A stretch of 64,000 bases of DNA, taken from Algibacter miyuki (lineage in GTDB: Bacteria > Bacteroidota > Bacteroidia > Flavobacteriales > Flavobacteriaceae). A model generated the notes under the pieces. That model was not told the DNA's origin and did not search any database. It saw only the letters and a program-made list of their open reading frames with translations. The stretch covers positions 67,001 through 131,000 of the forward strand of contig NZ_JAUFQP010000010.1 in assembly GCF_030409805.1 (NCBI RefSeq). Reading direction: 5' to 3'. Made by a program: the position numbers and the translations under genes. This document shows, one piece after another, positions 53,542 to 63,702 of the stretch. Each line of letters begins with the position of its first letter. The first letter of the stretch is position 1.

Positions 53542-53923
53542 TGCCTTATTCTGAACGTAAAATGAACCACTCTTTTTACGAACTCCCTTTAAAAAATATC
53601 CAAAAGCAACGCATATTTCTAAGTAACACCTCATAAAAACCGAATTTTTATTCCTCCAAACATAAACTTTTCAATAAGCTTAAAAGGAACAAAATCAATA
53701 ACCACGAACCACAAAACAACCATTTAACGATATATTTTGCGTTTTATCGTAATTATTCAAAATAAAATGTATATTTGCGTAAGAAATTATTAACCAAGTA
53801 TTATTCAAAATATGGTATCCCAAATTATATTTTATGAATAGTCTAAAACCTATAAAGTAGTCCCAAAAAGCCAAAAATAGTTTGCACCAAAGAATTTTTT
53901 AATGGCATAAAAAAATCCTACTT
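53542..53923 (+). other. Gap upstream of the first LamG protein gene
   Basis: I see no gene in this 382-bp stretch. It has a TATATTTG -7 promoter element (53770-53777), 146 nt before the start of the LamG gene, which implies a long leader. ATTCAAAATA occurs twice, just before and after the element (at about 53755 and 53803). No terminator or known RNA motif was found. Confidence 0.5.
53770..53777 (+). promoter_or_regulatory. -7 promoter element of the first LamG/T9SS gene
   Basis: TATATTTG is an exact TAnnTTTG match without a clear TTTG at the -33 position. It is the only good candidate in the gap. Confidence 0.45.
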
Positions 53924-56623
53924 ATGAAAAACGCTCATAAATCGTGTTGGTTAAAAACAAGTACCATGTTCCTACTAACATGGTACGCTCTAACACCAGC
54001 ATTAAGTTTGTCCTCAAATAGTTTCGGTGCAACATCATCTGAACTTAGTACTACAAATCACAACTTCAGTTTTTCAAAAGACAAGCTATTACAATCTGAT
54101 AATGAGGCAATGGTGCTTCCTGGTAACTCTGCTAACAATAAATTTCAACTTTACTTTAATGGTGAAACCGCATATACCAGCGAACCAACCTTAATAAACT
54201 CATGGCAAGAAACCTCTTTAATGGTTTGGATAAACATTGCTGATTTATCAAACGGTATTCAATTTATTGCAGGGCAAAACATATTCAACTTACAACTTAA
54301 TGCCGACAAGAGTATTTCCGCTTATGCCAACAATCAAACTATAACAAGCAACGATATTCTAAACAACAACCAATGGTATCATATCGCGGCAACATTTAAT
54401 GCCAATACCTTCAACTTATATATTAACGGCGTATTGAACGCTTCTTTAATCAATACTTCTGGATCTTTAGATGCAGATACTTCCTATTTCATCTTAGGAA
54501 AAAACCAAATAAGCGATAGTCAATACTTTCAGGGTTATATGGATGAATTACGCGTCTTTAATAAAGCGCTTACATCAAACGAACTTCAGAAAATAATTTT
54601 TCAAGAAATAGAAAATAACAACGGCATTGTAAAAGGCGCTGTTCTTCCTAAAGACATTACAGATTTCAATACAGAAACACATATATCTACGCCTTTATCA
54701 TGGAACTATTTGAAACGTTATTACCGAATGGATTCCTTAAATGAAATACAACTTAACGATTTTTCGAAAGAACTTAATACCGAAAGCGCAACCCTTCATA
54801 ATGTTGAAATACTAAACCAACAAACAGCTCCTTTACCTTTTGTAACCAATCAATCTGGATCGTTAGAAAACGCTATTAACCATCCTGAACACGGCATTCG
54901 CGGGACGGACGCCTTAGCTTATAATTGGTCTATAGTTCATATTAAACACAACGATGTTTATTTTTCGGGTTCGCAAGCCCATTTAGGTCTTATCATTGAT
55001 GAACAAAATGCCGATTTAGAGCCTATTACATTTACCGTTCTAGATCAAGCTGAACTAAATATTAGCTGGTATTTAAACCTCAACGGCACCATTGATTTAA
55101 AAGATAACTCACAACTTATTCAAGGAGAAGAAAGCACCCTTAACACAAGTAGTTTAGGCGAAATTTCAACGAATAAAGCTATTTCAGGCGATATTTACAC
55201 TTATAATTATTGGTCGTCTCCTGTTGGACAAACCAATAACTCAACAAATAATAACACTTATAAATTACCCGATGTTATTAAAAACATCAACTTTTTAAAA
55301 TCGGGTTACGACGGCGGAACCAATGCTATAGCCGATTATTGGATTTGGAAATGCACTAATGCCTACAACTCCACAAACTCCATATGGCAGCACATTAGAA
55401 GCACCGGATCTATAAAAGCCGGCGAAGGTTTCACTATGAAAGGGACTACTAACGACGCTGCCCAAAACTTTAAAATTAAAGGCAAACCAAACAATGGCCC
55501 AATTGCTATTGCTATAGAAGCAGGAAACCATTATTTGGTGGGCAATCCGTATGCTTCGACTTTAGACGCCAAACAGTTTATAATTGACAATAGCTCTATC
55601 GGACAGAATAATGGAGCTATTACAGGTACTCTTTATTTCAAAGAACATGATAGTGGAAGTTCGCATCGTTCGTCTGCTTATGATGGCGGCTACGCCACAT
55701 ATTCGCTTGCAGGAGGAGTTCCGGCGGCACATAAAGGCAATGACAATCATGCCGCTACTTCTCATGACGTAACTTCTGAAACACCTGGACAATACATCCC
55801 GATGAGTCAGGCCTTTTTTGTTGTAGCTGAAACCTCTGGCACTATTCAATTTAATAATAACCAGCGTGCTTTTCACATAGAAGAAACACATGCTAATGAC
55901 GTCGCAAAAACGGCGAACTTTAAAATTGCAGCAGTAGAAGATGAACGGCCAAAATTAAGAATTGGGTTTAATTCTGTAAATCAAATCCATAGACAACTGC
56001 TCATTACCGAAGATCCAAATGCGTCTTCAGGTTACGATTGGGGTTACGATGCCAAAGCAATCGATTCGCAAATAGATGATATGTATTGGTTAATTAATGA
56101 TGAAAACTATAATATTCAAAGTACTAACCTTATTGAGGAATCGACTAAAATTCCCTTAGGTATTCATACACAATCCGAAGGAGAGAACAGCATCAGTGTT
56201 GATGGTTTTGAATATTTCCCAAAAGACTTAAACGTATATCTTCATGATAAAACACTTGGTGTTTTTCATAATTTATTAGATTCAAATTACACCATCCATT
56301 TAGCTGCTGGTAGCTACCTAGATCGTTTTGAAATTACATTTACTGATAGTACGACTTTATCAACGGATTTATACGAATCCACCCAAATTGATATGTCCTT
56401 TTTGAATTCAGAAAATAGCATTGTCATACATAATCCATCGGCCATTTATATTGAATCTGTTCAAATGTATAATATGCTTGGTCAGTGTGTGTTTAAACTT
56501 CAAAGTCAAGCAAATAAGAGTAATTTCTCACATAATGTAGAAAACCTGCATTTTGGCGTATATATTTTAAAAATAAAAACGAACGTTGGAATCTTCAGTA
56601 AAGAAATTCTAAAAAGCAAATAA
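53924..56623 (+). CDS. Secreted LamG-domain protein with type IX secretion sorting domain
   Basis: This 899-residue protein has a signal peptide (about 1-36, MFLLTWYALTPALSLSSNSFGA) and a LamG/concanavalin-like domain at about 65-230 (WHIAATFN-type segment NNQWYHIAATFNANTFNLYINGVLNASL and QGYMDELRVFNKALTSNEL). A long middle part has YNYWSSPVGQTNN, GKPNNGPIAIAIEAGNHYLVGNPYAS and SQAFFVVAETSGTIQFNNNQRAF. The C-terminal about 75 residues (IDMSFLNSENSIVIHN to EILKSK) form a T9SS type A sorting domain, so the protein is exported across the outer membrane. The middle and C-terminal parts are paralogous to the next gene. Confidence 0.9.
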   Translation: MKNAHKSCWLKTSTMFLLTWYALTPALSLSSNSFGATSSELSTTNHNFSFSKDKLLQSDNEAMVLPGNSANNKFQLYFNGETAYTSEPTLINSWQETSLMVWINIADLSNGIQFIAGQNIFNLQLNADKSISAYANNQTITSNDILNNNQWYHIAATFNANTFNLYINGVLNASLINTSGSLDADTSYFILGKNQISDSQYFQGYMDELRVFNKALTSNELQKIIFQEIENNNGIVKGAVLPKDITDFNTETHISTPLSWNYLKRYYRMDSLNEIQLNDFSKELNTESATLHNVEILNQQTAPLPFVTNQSGSLENAINHPEHGIRGTDALAYNWSIVHIKHNDVYFSGSQAHLGLIIDEQNADLEPITFTVLDQAELNISWYLNLNGTIDLKDNSQLIQGEESTLNTSSLGEISTNKAISGDIYTYNYWSSPVGQTNNSTNNNTYKLPDVIKNINFLKSGYDGGTNAIADYWIWKCTNAYNSTNSIWQHIRSTGSIKAGEGFTMKGTTNDAAQNFKIKGKPNNGPIAIAIEAGNHYLVGNPYASTLDAKQFIIDNSSIGQNNGAITGTLYFKEHDSGSSHRSSAYDGGYATYSLAGGVPAAHKGNDNHAATSHDVTSETPGQYIPMSQAFFVVAETSGTIQFNNNQRAFHIEETHANDVAKTANFKIAAVEDERPKLRIGFNSVNQIHRQLLITEDPNASSGYDWGYDAKAIDSQIDDMYWLINDENYNIQSTNLIEESTKIPLGIHTQSEGENSISVDGFEYFPKDLNVYLHDKTLGVFHNLLDSNYTIHLAAGSYLDRFEITFTDSTTLSTDLYESTQIDMSFLNSENSIVIHNPSAIYIESVQMYNMLGQCVFKLQSQANKSNFSHNVENLHFGVYILKIKTNVGIFSKEILKSK

Positions 56624-56800
56624 CAAACTCATTTAAAGATAATTACAACTAAACTCTTCTTTTATGACACATAAACCCAAAAGCTTAACCTCCATAAAAT
56701 CACATATTTGCAGATAAACCGATTTTTTTATAAGAATTTATTTCATAATATTGTCAAAGCTCCCTACGGCTCTCTCAAGAATGTTACTAATAGCCCCAGA

Positions 56801-59800
56801 ATGAAACAAAAAAACTCACTAAGGTTCCCTACGCCTTGTCTCTCAGAAAAACTGTATCTAAAAAACAACAAATACAATCCATTGTTTTTGTTAAAAACAG
56901 TGTTTGCAACATCTAAAAACCTTGTAAATTCTTATCGAAAATTGCAACAGTTAAAAGAAGCATCATGCTTTATATTTTTAATATGTTGCTTTTATTCTGT
57001 TGGCGCTTTTGCTCAAGTCCCCCTTAATAACGATTTTGCAAATGCCATTACTGTGACACATAGCACAAGCTGGTGTACTGCTGATGGTGCTTATACAACA
57101 CTTAACGCTACCGCCGACGGCCCTAAAGGAATAGCATGGACGAATGGCCCAAATTACAATGTTTGGTTTAAATTTCAGGCCACAGCAACACAAGTCAATG
57201 TTCAATTAAATCTTGGAAGCCTACGTAATCCATACTTGGCACTTTGGGACAGTAATAAAGCTGAAATTAAAAGCGCCAAATACACCAACGCTTCTAGTTC
57301 AATATTCGTACAATCTAATAGTTTAACTATTGGTGAATGGTATTATATTTCTGTAGATAATTACAGTGCTCTGGGTAACCGTGGCACATTTAGCTTATGT
57401 ATTGAAGACCAAGTTGATTTCGATTATAAAGAAGGAGCAATTGACGTGCCGCATACCGGAGACTGGTGCTCTCAAGATGCAGAATACACTACCGTTAACG
57501 GCTCTCCTGATGGCCCTAAAGGATCTGTATGGTCGAGTGAACCTAATGCGAATGTATGGTTTAAATTTAAAGCAACTACAACACAAGTTAATGCCGAAGT
57601 AAAGCATGGCGGTACATTTGGCAATGGCCGATACCCATTGTTAGCTCTTTGGGATTCATCTGGAAGCGAAATTACAAGTGTGAATTTTAATAATACAGCA
57701 AAAACAATTAATATACAATCAAACAATTTAACTATTGGAAATTGGTACTACATATCGGTAGATAACTATAGCCAGGCCAGTTACCGTGGAAGCTTTACAT
57801 TATGTGTTGATAACAAAGTTAATTACGATTATAGAGAAGGTGCTATTCAAATACCACATACTGGAGACTGGTGTTCTACTGATGCTGAATACTCAACAAT
57901 TAACGCAACCTCTGATGGTGTCAAAGGATCTGCATGGGCTACCGGACCAAACTATAATGTATGGTTTAAGTTTCAAGCCACATCTACACAAGTAAATGCT
58001 GAAGTTAAAAAAGGCGATATACATGGAGATATACGTTACGCCTATATTGCGCTTTGGAATGAGGATGGCACTGAAATTAAAAGTACAAATTACAACGACG
58101 CTTTAAGCTCTATCAATGTCCAATCGAATAGTTTAACTGTTGGAAACTGGTATTATATATCGGTAGATAACCACAATTCTATAAATTATCAAGGCACGTT
58201 TACATTCTGTTTAGATAATAAAGTTAATTATGATTATAAAGAAGCCGCTATTGAAGTACCTCACACCAGCTCTTGGTGTTCCGAAGTTGATGAATACTCT
58301 ACATACCATGCATCTCCCGATGAAACAAAAGGTTCCAACTGGTTTGATGGCCCCAACTACAATGTGTGGTTTAAGTTTCAAGCCACAACAACACAAATAA
58401 CCGCTCAAATAAAAATTGGAGACCCTGCTAAAAATATAAGATATCCGTTTTTAGGCCTTTGGGATCAAGCGGGAGCAGAAATTAAAAGTGTAAACTATAA
58501 TAGTCCAGATGGTAATATTAGCCTACAAACTAACAATTTAACCATTGGAGATTGGTATTACATTTCCGTAGATAATCGAGAAAGCATTTATTATATAGGC
58601 GATTTCTCTTTATGTATTGAAGATAAAGTAGGTAATGATTATAAAGAAGGTGCTATTGAAGTACCACATACCACCAGTTGGTGTTCCGAAAATGCCGAGT
58701 ATTCAACCTATAATGCTTCTCCCGATGAAACTAAAGGTAGCTTATGGTTCGATGGTCCTAATGACAATGTTTGGTTTAAATTTCAGGCCACAGCAAATGA
58801 AGTAAATGCACACCTAAAAATAGGCAGTCCATACGGCGATATGGCTTACCCTTATATTGCCATTTGGGATGCTGCAGGAACCGAAATTAAAAATTCAAAT
58901 TATTATAACAGCTATACTTCCATTAATACACAATCTAATAATTTAACTATTGGCGATTGGTATTATATATCGGTTGATAATCGAGACAACATTAATTACC
59001 GTGGTACATTCAGTTTATGTATTGAAGATAAAGTAGATTACGATTACAAACAGGCTGCTATTGAAGTACCACACACCAGCTCTTGGTGTTCTGAAGATGC
59101 CGAGTATTCCACAATCCAAGCATCATCAGATGGAGAAAAAGGTAGCTTATGGTTCGATGGCCCCAACTACAATGTCTGGTTTAAATTTCAGGCCACAGCA
59201 ACTAAAGTAAATGCCCATGTAAACATAGGTGGAGTATACGGTACTATGGACTACCCGTACATAGCGCTTTGGGATAACGCAGGAACCGAAATTAAAAGCA
59301 AAAACTACTATACCGGTTCTAGTCCCGTTAACGTACAATCAGACCTTTTAATTATTGGAGATTGGTATTACATATCCGTAGATAATAGAAATAACATTTA
59401 TAACCGGGGTACATTTAGTTTATGTATTGAAGATGTATTAGATTACGATTACAAAGAGGCCGCTATTGAAGTACCACACACCAGCTCTTGGTGTTCTCAA
59501 GATGCAGCGTATTCTACCGTTCATGCCTCTCCTGATGAAGAGAAAGGTTCGGCATGGTTCGATGGACCAAACTATAACGTATGGTTTAAATTTCAAGCCA
59601 CAACAACTAAAATAAATGCACACGTAAAAATAGGGGATGCATATGGCACTATGGACTATCCGTTTATAGCACTTTGGGACACCGCAGGAACCGAAATTAA
59701 AAGCTCGAATTATTATAATAGTAACACCGATATTAATGCACAATCAGACGATTTAATTATTGGAGATTGGTACTATATATCCGTAGATAATAGAAATAAC

Positions 59801-62800
59801 ACTTACAACCGTGGTACATTTAGTTTATGTATTGAAAATGCATTAGATTACGATTACAAAGAGGCCGCTATTGAAGTACCACACACCGACTCTTGGTGTT
59901 CTGAAGATGCAGCATATTCTAACATTCATGCATCTCCTGATGAGATGAAAGGCTCCGCATGGTTCGACGGCCCAAACTTTAACGTCTGGTTTAAATTTCA
60001 AGCGACTACCACGCAAATAAGTACAGAATTAAATATCGGTGGTACATACGGCACCATGGACTATCCTTATATCGGGCTTTGGGACACAGCCGGAACCGAA
60101 ATTAAGAGTACAAACTATACCAACAATTCAAGTTCTATAAAACTACAGTCCGATGGCTTAATCATTGGAGACTGGTATTATATATCGGTAGATAATAGAA
60201 ACAATATTTATAATCGCGGTACATTTAGCTTATGTATTCAAGATAAAGTTGGCTACGATTATAAAGAGGGCGCATTAGAAGTTCCACATACCACTAATTG
60301 GTGTTCTCAAAATGCTGAATATTCTACAGTTCAAGGAACTCCTGACGGTTTTAAAGGATCAACATGGTTCGATGGTCCGAATTACAACGTCTGGTTTAAA
60401 TTTCAAGCCACCACAACACAAGTCACAGCACATTTAAATATAGGAGGCGAATTCGGTAATATGGATTATCCTTTTATTGCACTTTGGAATAATGATGGAA
60501 CCGAAATTACGAGTAAAAGGTACACCACCTCGACAGGTTCTATCAATTTACAATCTCCCAATTTAACCATTGGAGACTGGTATTATATAACCGTAGACAA
60601 TAGATTAAACGTAAGTTATAAAGGCACATTCAGCCTATGTGTTGAAGACAAAGTAGATTATGATTATTATGAAGGTGCTATAGATGTTACATCATTAATC
60701 AATTCATGTTCTGCTGATGCAATTTACACAACAGCAGGAGCTTCTCCAGATAGAAATAGCGGTATGGCATGGAATAATAGCGGACCGCAATACAACCGAT
60801 GGTTTAAATTTACGGCGCCTCCAATCTCAGGTCAATTCAATATTCTAGTTGATATCGGCTCAGAAAAAGGCACGCAAAGAGGAACTCAAGTTGCTTTATG
60901 GAAAGACGGTGGCACGGTTGAAGTCAATAGTACTCGATATACTTCTAATACCTATGCTGACGTTACATTAACTACCGCAGGTTTAATACCTGGAGACACC
61001 TATTATATCTCTGTAGACACGTACTCTAGCAGTAGCTATACAGGTACATTCTCCCTTTGTTTAGAAAATACTTTTATAGATTTTAACGGTAAAGATTATT
61101 ATGTAGACTTCGGAAACACGCAAAATTTCACAGGACAATTTTCGTTAGAATCTTGGGTTCTTCAAAAATCAAATTCTGGAACAGCTGCCATAATTTCAAA
61201 AGGAGACACTAAAGCAACAGGTCTTAGAGGATACCATTTAACCATAAAAGAAGGTTTCCCTAACATATCTTGGTATGATAACTCCGGAAATGCCATTCTA
61301 GATCTCTCGTCACCTTACCGAATTACGGATAACATCTGGCATCATGTCGCATCATCCTTTAACGGAAGTACAGCATCATTATACCTCGATGGTGTTTTAG
61401 TAGCTAGTCAAAATACGGCTGCACCTCTAAATAATGTTCAATCTTTTTTAATAGGGGCTAGTTATGATAGTAGTTCTTCTTCAGTAAAAAATAATTTCAA
61501 TGGTTTTATTGATGAGGTTCGCGTTTGGAATATCGGACTAACACAACAGCAGATACAAGATATGATGAATCAGGAAATCATTCAAACTGAAGCTGCTGTT
61601 AGTGGAAAAAGAACGAATCAAAATGTTTCCGACGGCTTATCATGGACTAACTTAAGAGGTTATTATCCAATGAACGATAATACCGCAACCGACCATTCTA
61701 GTTATAACATCGATGGTTCATCAATAAATAACACCACCTCGGCGCAAGAACAAACGGCACCATTACCGTACGAATCTGCAACAAATGGAAATTGGGAATC
61801 GCCAACAACATGGTTAAATAATACAGTGCAATATCCGCCAAATAGCAGTATGTATGGCACTCAAGTAAACTGGAATATCACACAAGTAAATCATAGTATA
61901 ACTAATAACACAGGCCATAGCGTTTCAGCTTTAATAGTAGATACGCCTGCCACATTAACAGTAAAAGCTTCCGATAGTTTAAGCGTTTCTAGATATTTAA
62001 AACTAGATGGTGCCATTAATTTAGAAGAAGATTCGCAACTTATACAAGGTAAATACAGCGAACTAGATGTTACAAGTTCGGGTACATTACAAAAAGCGCA
62101 ACAAGGAAGTGCCGATACCTTTACTTACAACTATTGGTCGTCCCCAGTTGGCCCACAAAACACCACAAATAACAATAACAGTTATAAGTTACCAGAAATT
62201 TTCAACGGAGTTAACTTTTTAACCTCAGGTTATAATGGCAGCGTATCTCCTCTAGGCATTGCTACCGCTTGGATTTGGAAATTCAGTAATAAAACTAGTG
62301 GCGATTATGCCGAATGGCAACATGTAGGTAATACAGGATCATTACTTGCAGGCGAAGGTTTTTCTATGAAAGGCCCAGGATCTGGTACTCCGTCAGCATT
62401 GCAAAACTACTTATTAAAAGGTAAACCTAATAATGGTGATATTAACTTAACTATTACTGCTGGCAATGATTATTTAGTAGGTAATCCCTACCCTTCTGCC
62501 ATAGATGCAAAAGCTTTTATATTAGATAACGGCACCACCATTGCAGGACTAGGATCTACAACCGGAACACTTTATTTCTGGGAACATTGGGGAGGGAATT
62601 CTCATAACTTGGCCAGCTACCAAGGTGGTTATGCTACATATTCGCTTTCGGGAGGTGTGCCAGCTGCCGCAAAAGGCGTAAGTCATTCCGATGTTGCTAA
62701 TACTGGCGTATCTACAAAAACACCTGGCCGATATATTCCTGTTTCCCAAGGATTTTTTGTAACTGCGGAAGCATCAGGAACTATAAAGTTTAATAACGCA

Positions 62801-63595
62801 CAACGTGTGTTTCAAACTGAAGATGGCACCAATTCTGTCTTTCTGAAGTCTGCTCCCGGTAAAAACACAGGAACTCCAGTAAACAACCATGACGATTTAA
62901 GAGAGAAGTTAAGAATTGGTTTTTACTCCACAAACACCATTAAAAGACAACTATTAACAACCGTTGACGCAAGCGCTTCCATAGGTTATGATTGGGGATA
63001 TGATGCGCCACATATCGACTACCAAATTGATGATATGTATTGGTTAATTGATGATGGCATATATGCTATTCAAGGTATTGATGAAATTACAGAAGATACT
63101 GTTTTACCACTTGGTGTACATTTAAAAAACCAAGGTGTAAATATTATTTCTTTAGATGATATAGAAAATGAGGCAACGCCTTACAAAATCTATCTTCACG
63201 ATAAATTAATGGATGTATATCACAACTTAAGAGAAAGCGATTATGAGGTGACGTTGATAGCAGGGAAATATTTAGATCGATTTGAAATAACCTTTTCGAA
63301 CACCCGAACCACGTTAAGCACAACAGCTTCTGAATCCAGAGAGCTTCCTGTAGATATTTCTTTTTCTAATAGCAGCCAAAGTATTGTTATAAACAACCAA
63401 AATGCCATTCATATAGAATCGATAACCATGTATAATATGCAAGGACAATCGGTTTATCATTTTGACACCGACTCTAGGCAAACAACCATTGCGCATCCTG
63501 CAAAAAACTTGACTACTGGTGGTTATATTATAAAACTGGAAACAGAAAATGGTATTATGTCTAAAAAGGTGATTGTTATTTCTAATAACCAGTAA
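56801..63595 (+). CDS. Giant T9SS-secreted protein with ten PPC-like tandem repeats and a LamG domain
   Basis: This protein of about 2,264 residues has, after its signal peptide (SCFIFLICCFYSVGAFA), ten tandem domains of about 135 residues (57029-61075). Each has WC near the start, a VWFKF(Q)AT strand, an ALWD strand, GDWYYISVDN and a final LC, like the bacterial pre-peptidase C-terminal (PPC) fold. A LamG domain (about 61076-61590), a region paralogous to the preceding gene (YNYWSSPVGPQN, NDYLVGNPYPSAIDAKAF, SQGFFVTAEASG), and a T9SS type A sorting domain (about 63350-63595) follow. It is a large surface or secreted protein, perhaps an adhesin. The start is uncertain: TTG 56708, ATG 56801 or TTG 56942; the last gives the most compact signal peptide. 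Confidence 0.88.
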   Translation: MKQKNSLRFPTPCLSEKLYLKNNKYNPLFLLKTVFATSKNLVNSYRKLQQLKEASCFIFLICCFYSVGAFAQVPLNNDFANAITVTHSTSWCTADGAYTTLNATADGPKGIAWTNGPNYNVWFKFQATATQVNVQLNLGSLRNPYLALWDSNKAEIKSAKYTNASSSIFVQSNSLTIGEWYYISVDNYSALGNRGTFSLCIEDQVDFDYKEGAIDVPHTGDWCSQDAEYTTVNGSPDGPKGSVWSSEPNANVWFKFKATTTQVNAEVKHGGTFGNGRYPLLALWDSSGSEITSVNFNNTAKTINIQSNNLTIGNWYYISVDNYSQASYRGSFTLCVDNKVNYDYREGAIQIPHTGDWCSTDAEYSTINATSDGVKGSAWATGPNYNVWFKFQATSTQVNAEVKKGDIHGDIRYAYIALWNEDGTEIKSTNYNDALSSINVQSNSLTVGNWYYISVDNHNSINYQGTFTFCLDNKVNYDYKEAAIEVPHTSSWCSEVDEYSTYHASPDETKGSNWFDGPNYNVWFKFQATTTQITAQIKIGDPAKNIRYPFLGLWDQAGAEIKSVNYNSPDGNISLQTNNLTIGDWYYISVDNRESIYYIGDFSLCIEDKVGNDYKEGAIEVPHTTSWCSENAEYSTYNASPDETKGSLWFDGPNDNVWFKFQATANEVNAHLKIGSPYGDMAYPYIAIWDAAGTEIKNSNYYNSYTSINTQSNNLTIGDWYYISVDNRDNINYRGTFSLCIEDKVDYDYKQAAIEVPHTSSWCSEDAEYSTIQASSDGEKGSLWFDGPNYNVWFKFQATATKVNAHVNIGGVYGTMDYPYIALWDNAGTEIKSKNYYTGSSPVNVQSDLLIIGDWYYISVDNRNNIYNRGTFSLCIEDVLDYDYKEAAIEVPHTSSWCSQDAAYSTVHASPDEEKGSAWFDGPNYNVWFKFQATTTKINAHVKIGDAYGTMDYPFIALWDTAGTEIKSSNYYNSNTDINAQSDDLIIGDWYYISVDNRNNTYNRGTFSLCIENALDYDYKEAAIEVPHTDSWCSEDAAYSNIHASPDEMKGSAWFDGPNFNVWFKFQATTTQISTELNIGGTYGTMDYPYIGLWDTAGTEIKSTNYTNNSSSIKLQSDGLIIGDWYYISVDNRNNIYNRGTFSLCIQDKVGYDYKEGALEVPHTTNWCSQNAEYSTVQGTPDGFKGSTWFDGPNYNVWFKFQATTTQVTAHLNIGGEFGNMDYPFIALWNNDGTEITSKRYTTSTGSINLQSPNLTIGDWYYITVDNRLNVSYKGTFSLCVEDKVDYDYYEGAIDVTSLINSCSADAIYTTAGASPDRNSGMAWNNSGPQYNRWFKFTAPPISGQFNILVDIGSEKGTQRGTQVALWKDGGTVEVNSTRYTSNTYADVTLTTAGLIPGDTYYISVDTYSSSSYTGTFSLCLENTFIDFNGKDYYVDFGNTQNFTGQFSLESWVLQKSNSGTAAIISKGDTKATGLRGYHLTIKEGFPNISWYDNSGNAILDLSSPYRITDNIWHHVASSFNGSTASLYLDGVLVASQNTAAPLNNVQSFLIGASYDSSSSSVKNNFNGFIDEVRVWNIGLTQQQIQDMMNQEIIQTEAAVSGKRTNQNVSDGLSWTNLRGYYPMNDNTATDHSSYNIDGSSINNTTSAQEQTAPLPYESATNGNWESPTTWLNNTVQYPPNSSMYGTQVNWNITQVNHSITNNTGHSVSALIVDTPATLTVKASDSLSVSRYLKLDGAINLEEDSQLIQGKYSELDVTSSGTLQKAQQGSADTFTYNYWSSPVGPQNTTNNNNSYKLPEIFNGVNFLTSGYNGSVSPLGIATAWIWKFSNKTSGDYAEWQHVGNTGSLLAGEGFSMKGPGSGTPSALQNYLLKGKPNNGDINLTITAGNDYLVGNPYPSAIDAKAFILDNGTTIAGLGSTTGTLYFWEHWGGNSHNLASYQGGYATYSLSGGVPAAAKGVSHSDVANTGVSTKTPGRYIPVSQGFFVTAEASGTIKFNNAQRVFQTEDGTNSVFLKSAPGKNTGTPVNNHDDLREKLRIGFYSTNTIKRQLLTTVDASASIGYDWGYDAPHIDYQIDDMYWLIDDGIYAIQGIDEITEDTVLPLGVHLKNQGVNIISLDDIENEATPYKIYLHDKLMDVYHNLRESDYEVTLIAGKYLDRFEITFSNTRTTLSTTASESRELPVDISFSNSSQSIVINNQNAIHIESITMYNMQGQSVYHFDTDSRQTTIAHPAKNLTTGGYIIKLETENGIMSKKVIVISNNQ
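57029..61075 (+). repeat. Ten tandem coding repeats with an exact 405-bp period
   Basis: The D of the (Y/F)DY(K/R)(E/Q) motif that opens each unit begins at 57422, 57827, 58232, 58637, 59042, 59447, 59852, 60257 and 60662, so eight successive intervals are exactly 405 bp (135 codons). Unit 1 begins at 57029 with NDFANAI and is 12 bp shorter; unit 10 is 414 bp and the most diverged. Units 4-9 are the most alike (for example AAIEVPHTSSWCSEDA and FDGPNYNVWFKFQAT). Each unit has two conserved cysteines (WC and LC) that could form a disulfide. Confidence 0.95.
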
Positions 63596-63639
63596 TAGTA
63601 TAAAAAAAGGAAAATAAAGCTCACAGAGAAACCAACAAC

Positions 63640-63679
63640 TAAAAAGCGTCCTGAAATTAATTTCAGGACGCTTTTTTCA
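63640..63679. terminator. Bidirectional intrinsic terminator between the giant gene and hisS
   Basis: AAAAGCGTCCTGAAATT (from 63642) pairs with AATTTCAGGACGCTTTT (to 63675), a long perfect stem with A- and T-runs on both sides, between two convergent genes. Confidence 0.92.
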
Positions 63680-63702
63680 GTAATATACTATATGTTTTAC
63701 GC

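Noticed and set aside
57029..61075. CRISPR-like or satellite interpretation of the 405-bp repeats
   Set aside because: The units are in one open frame, encode a domain with conserved Cys and Trp residues, and vary by amino-acid substitution, so they are protein repeats.
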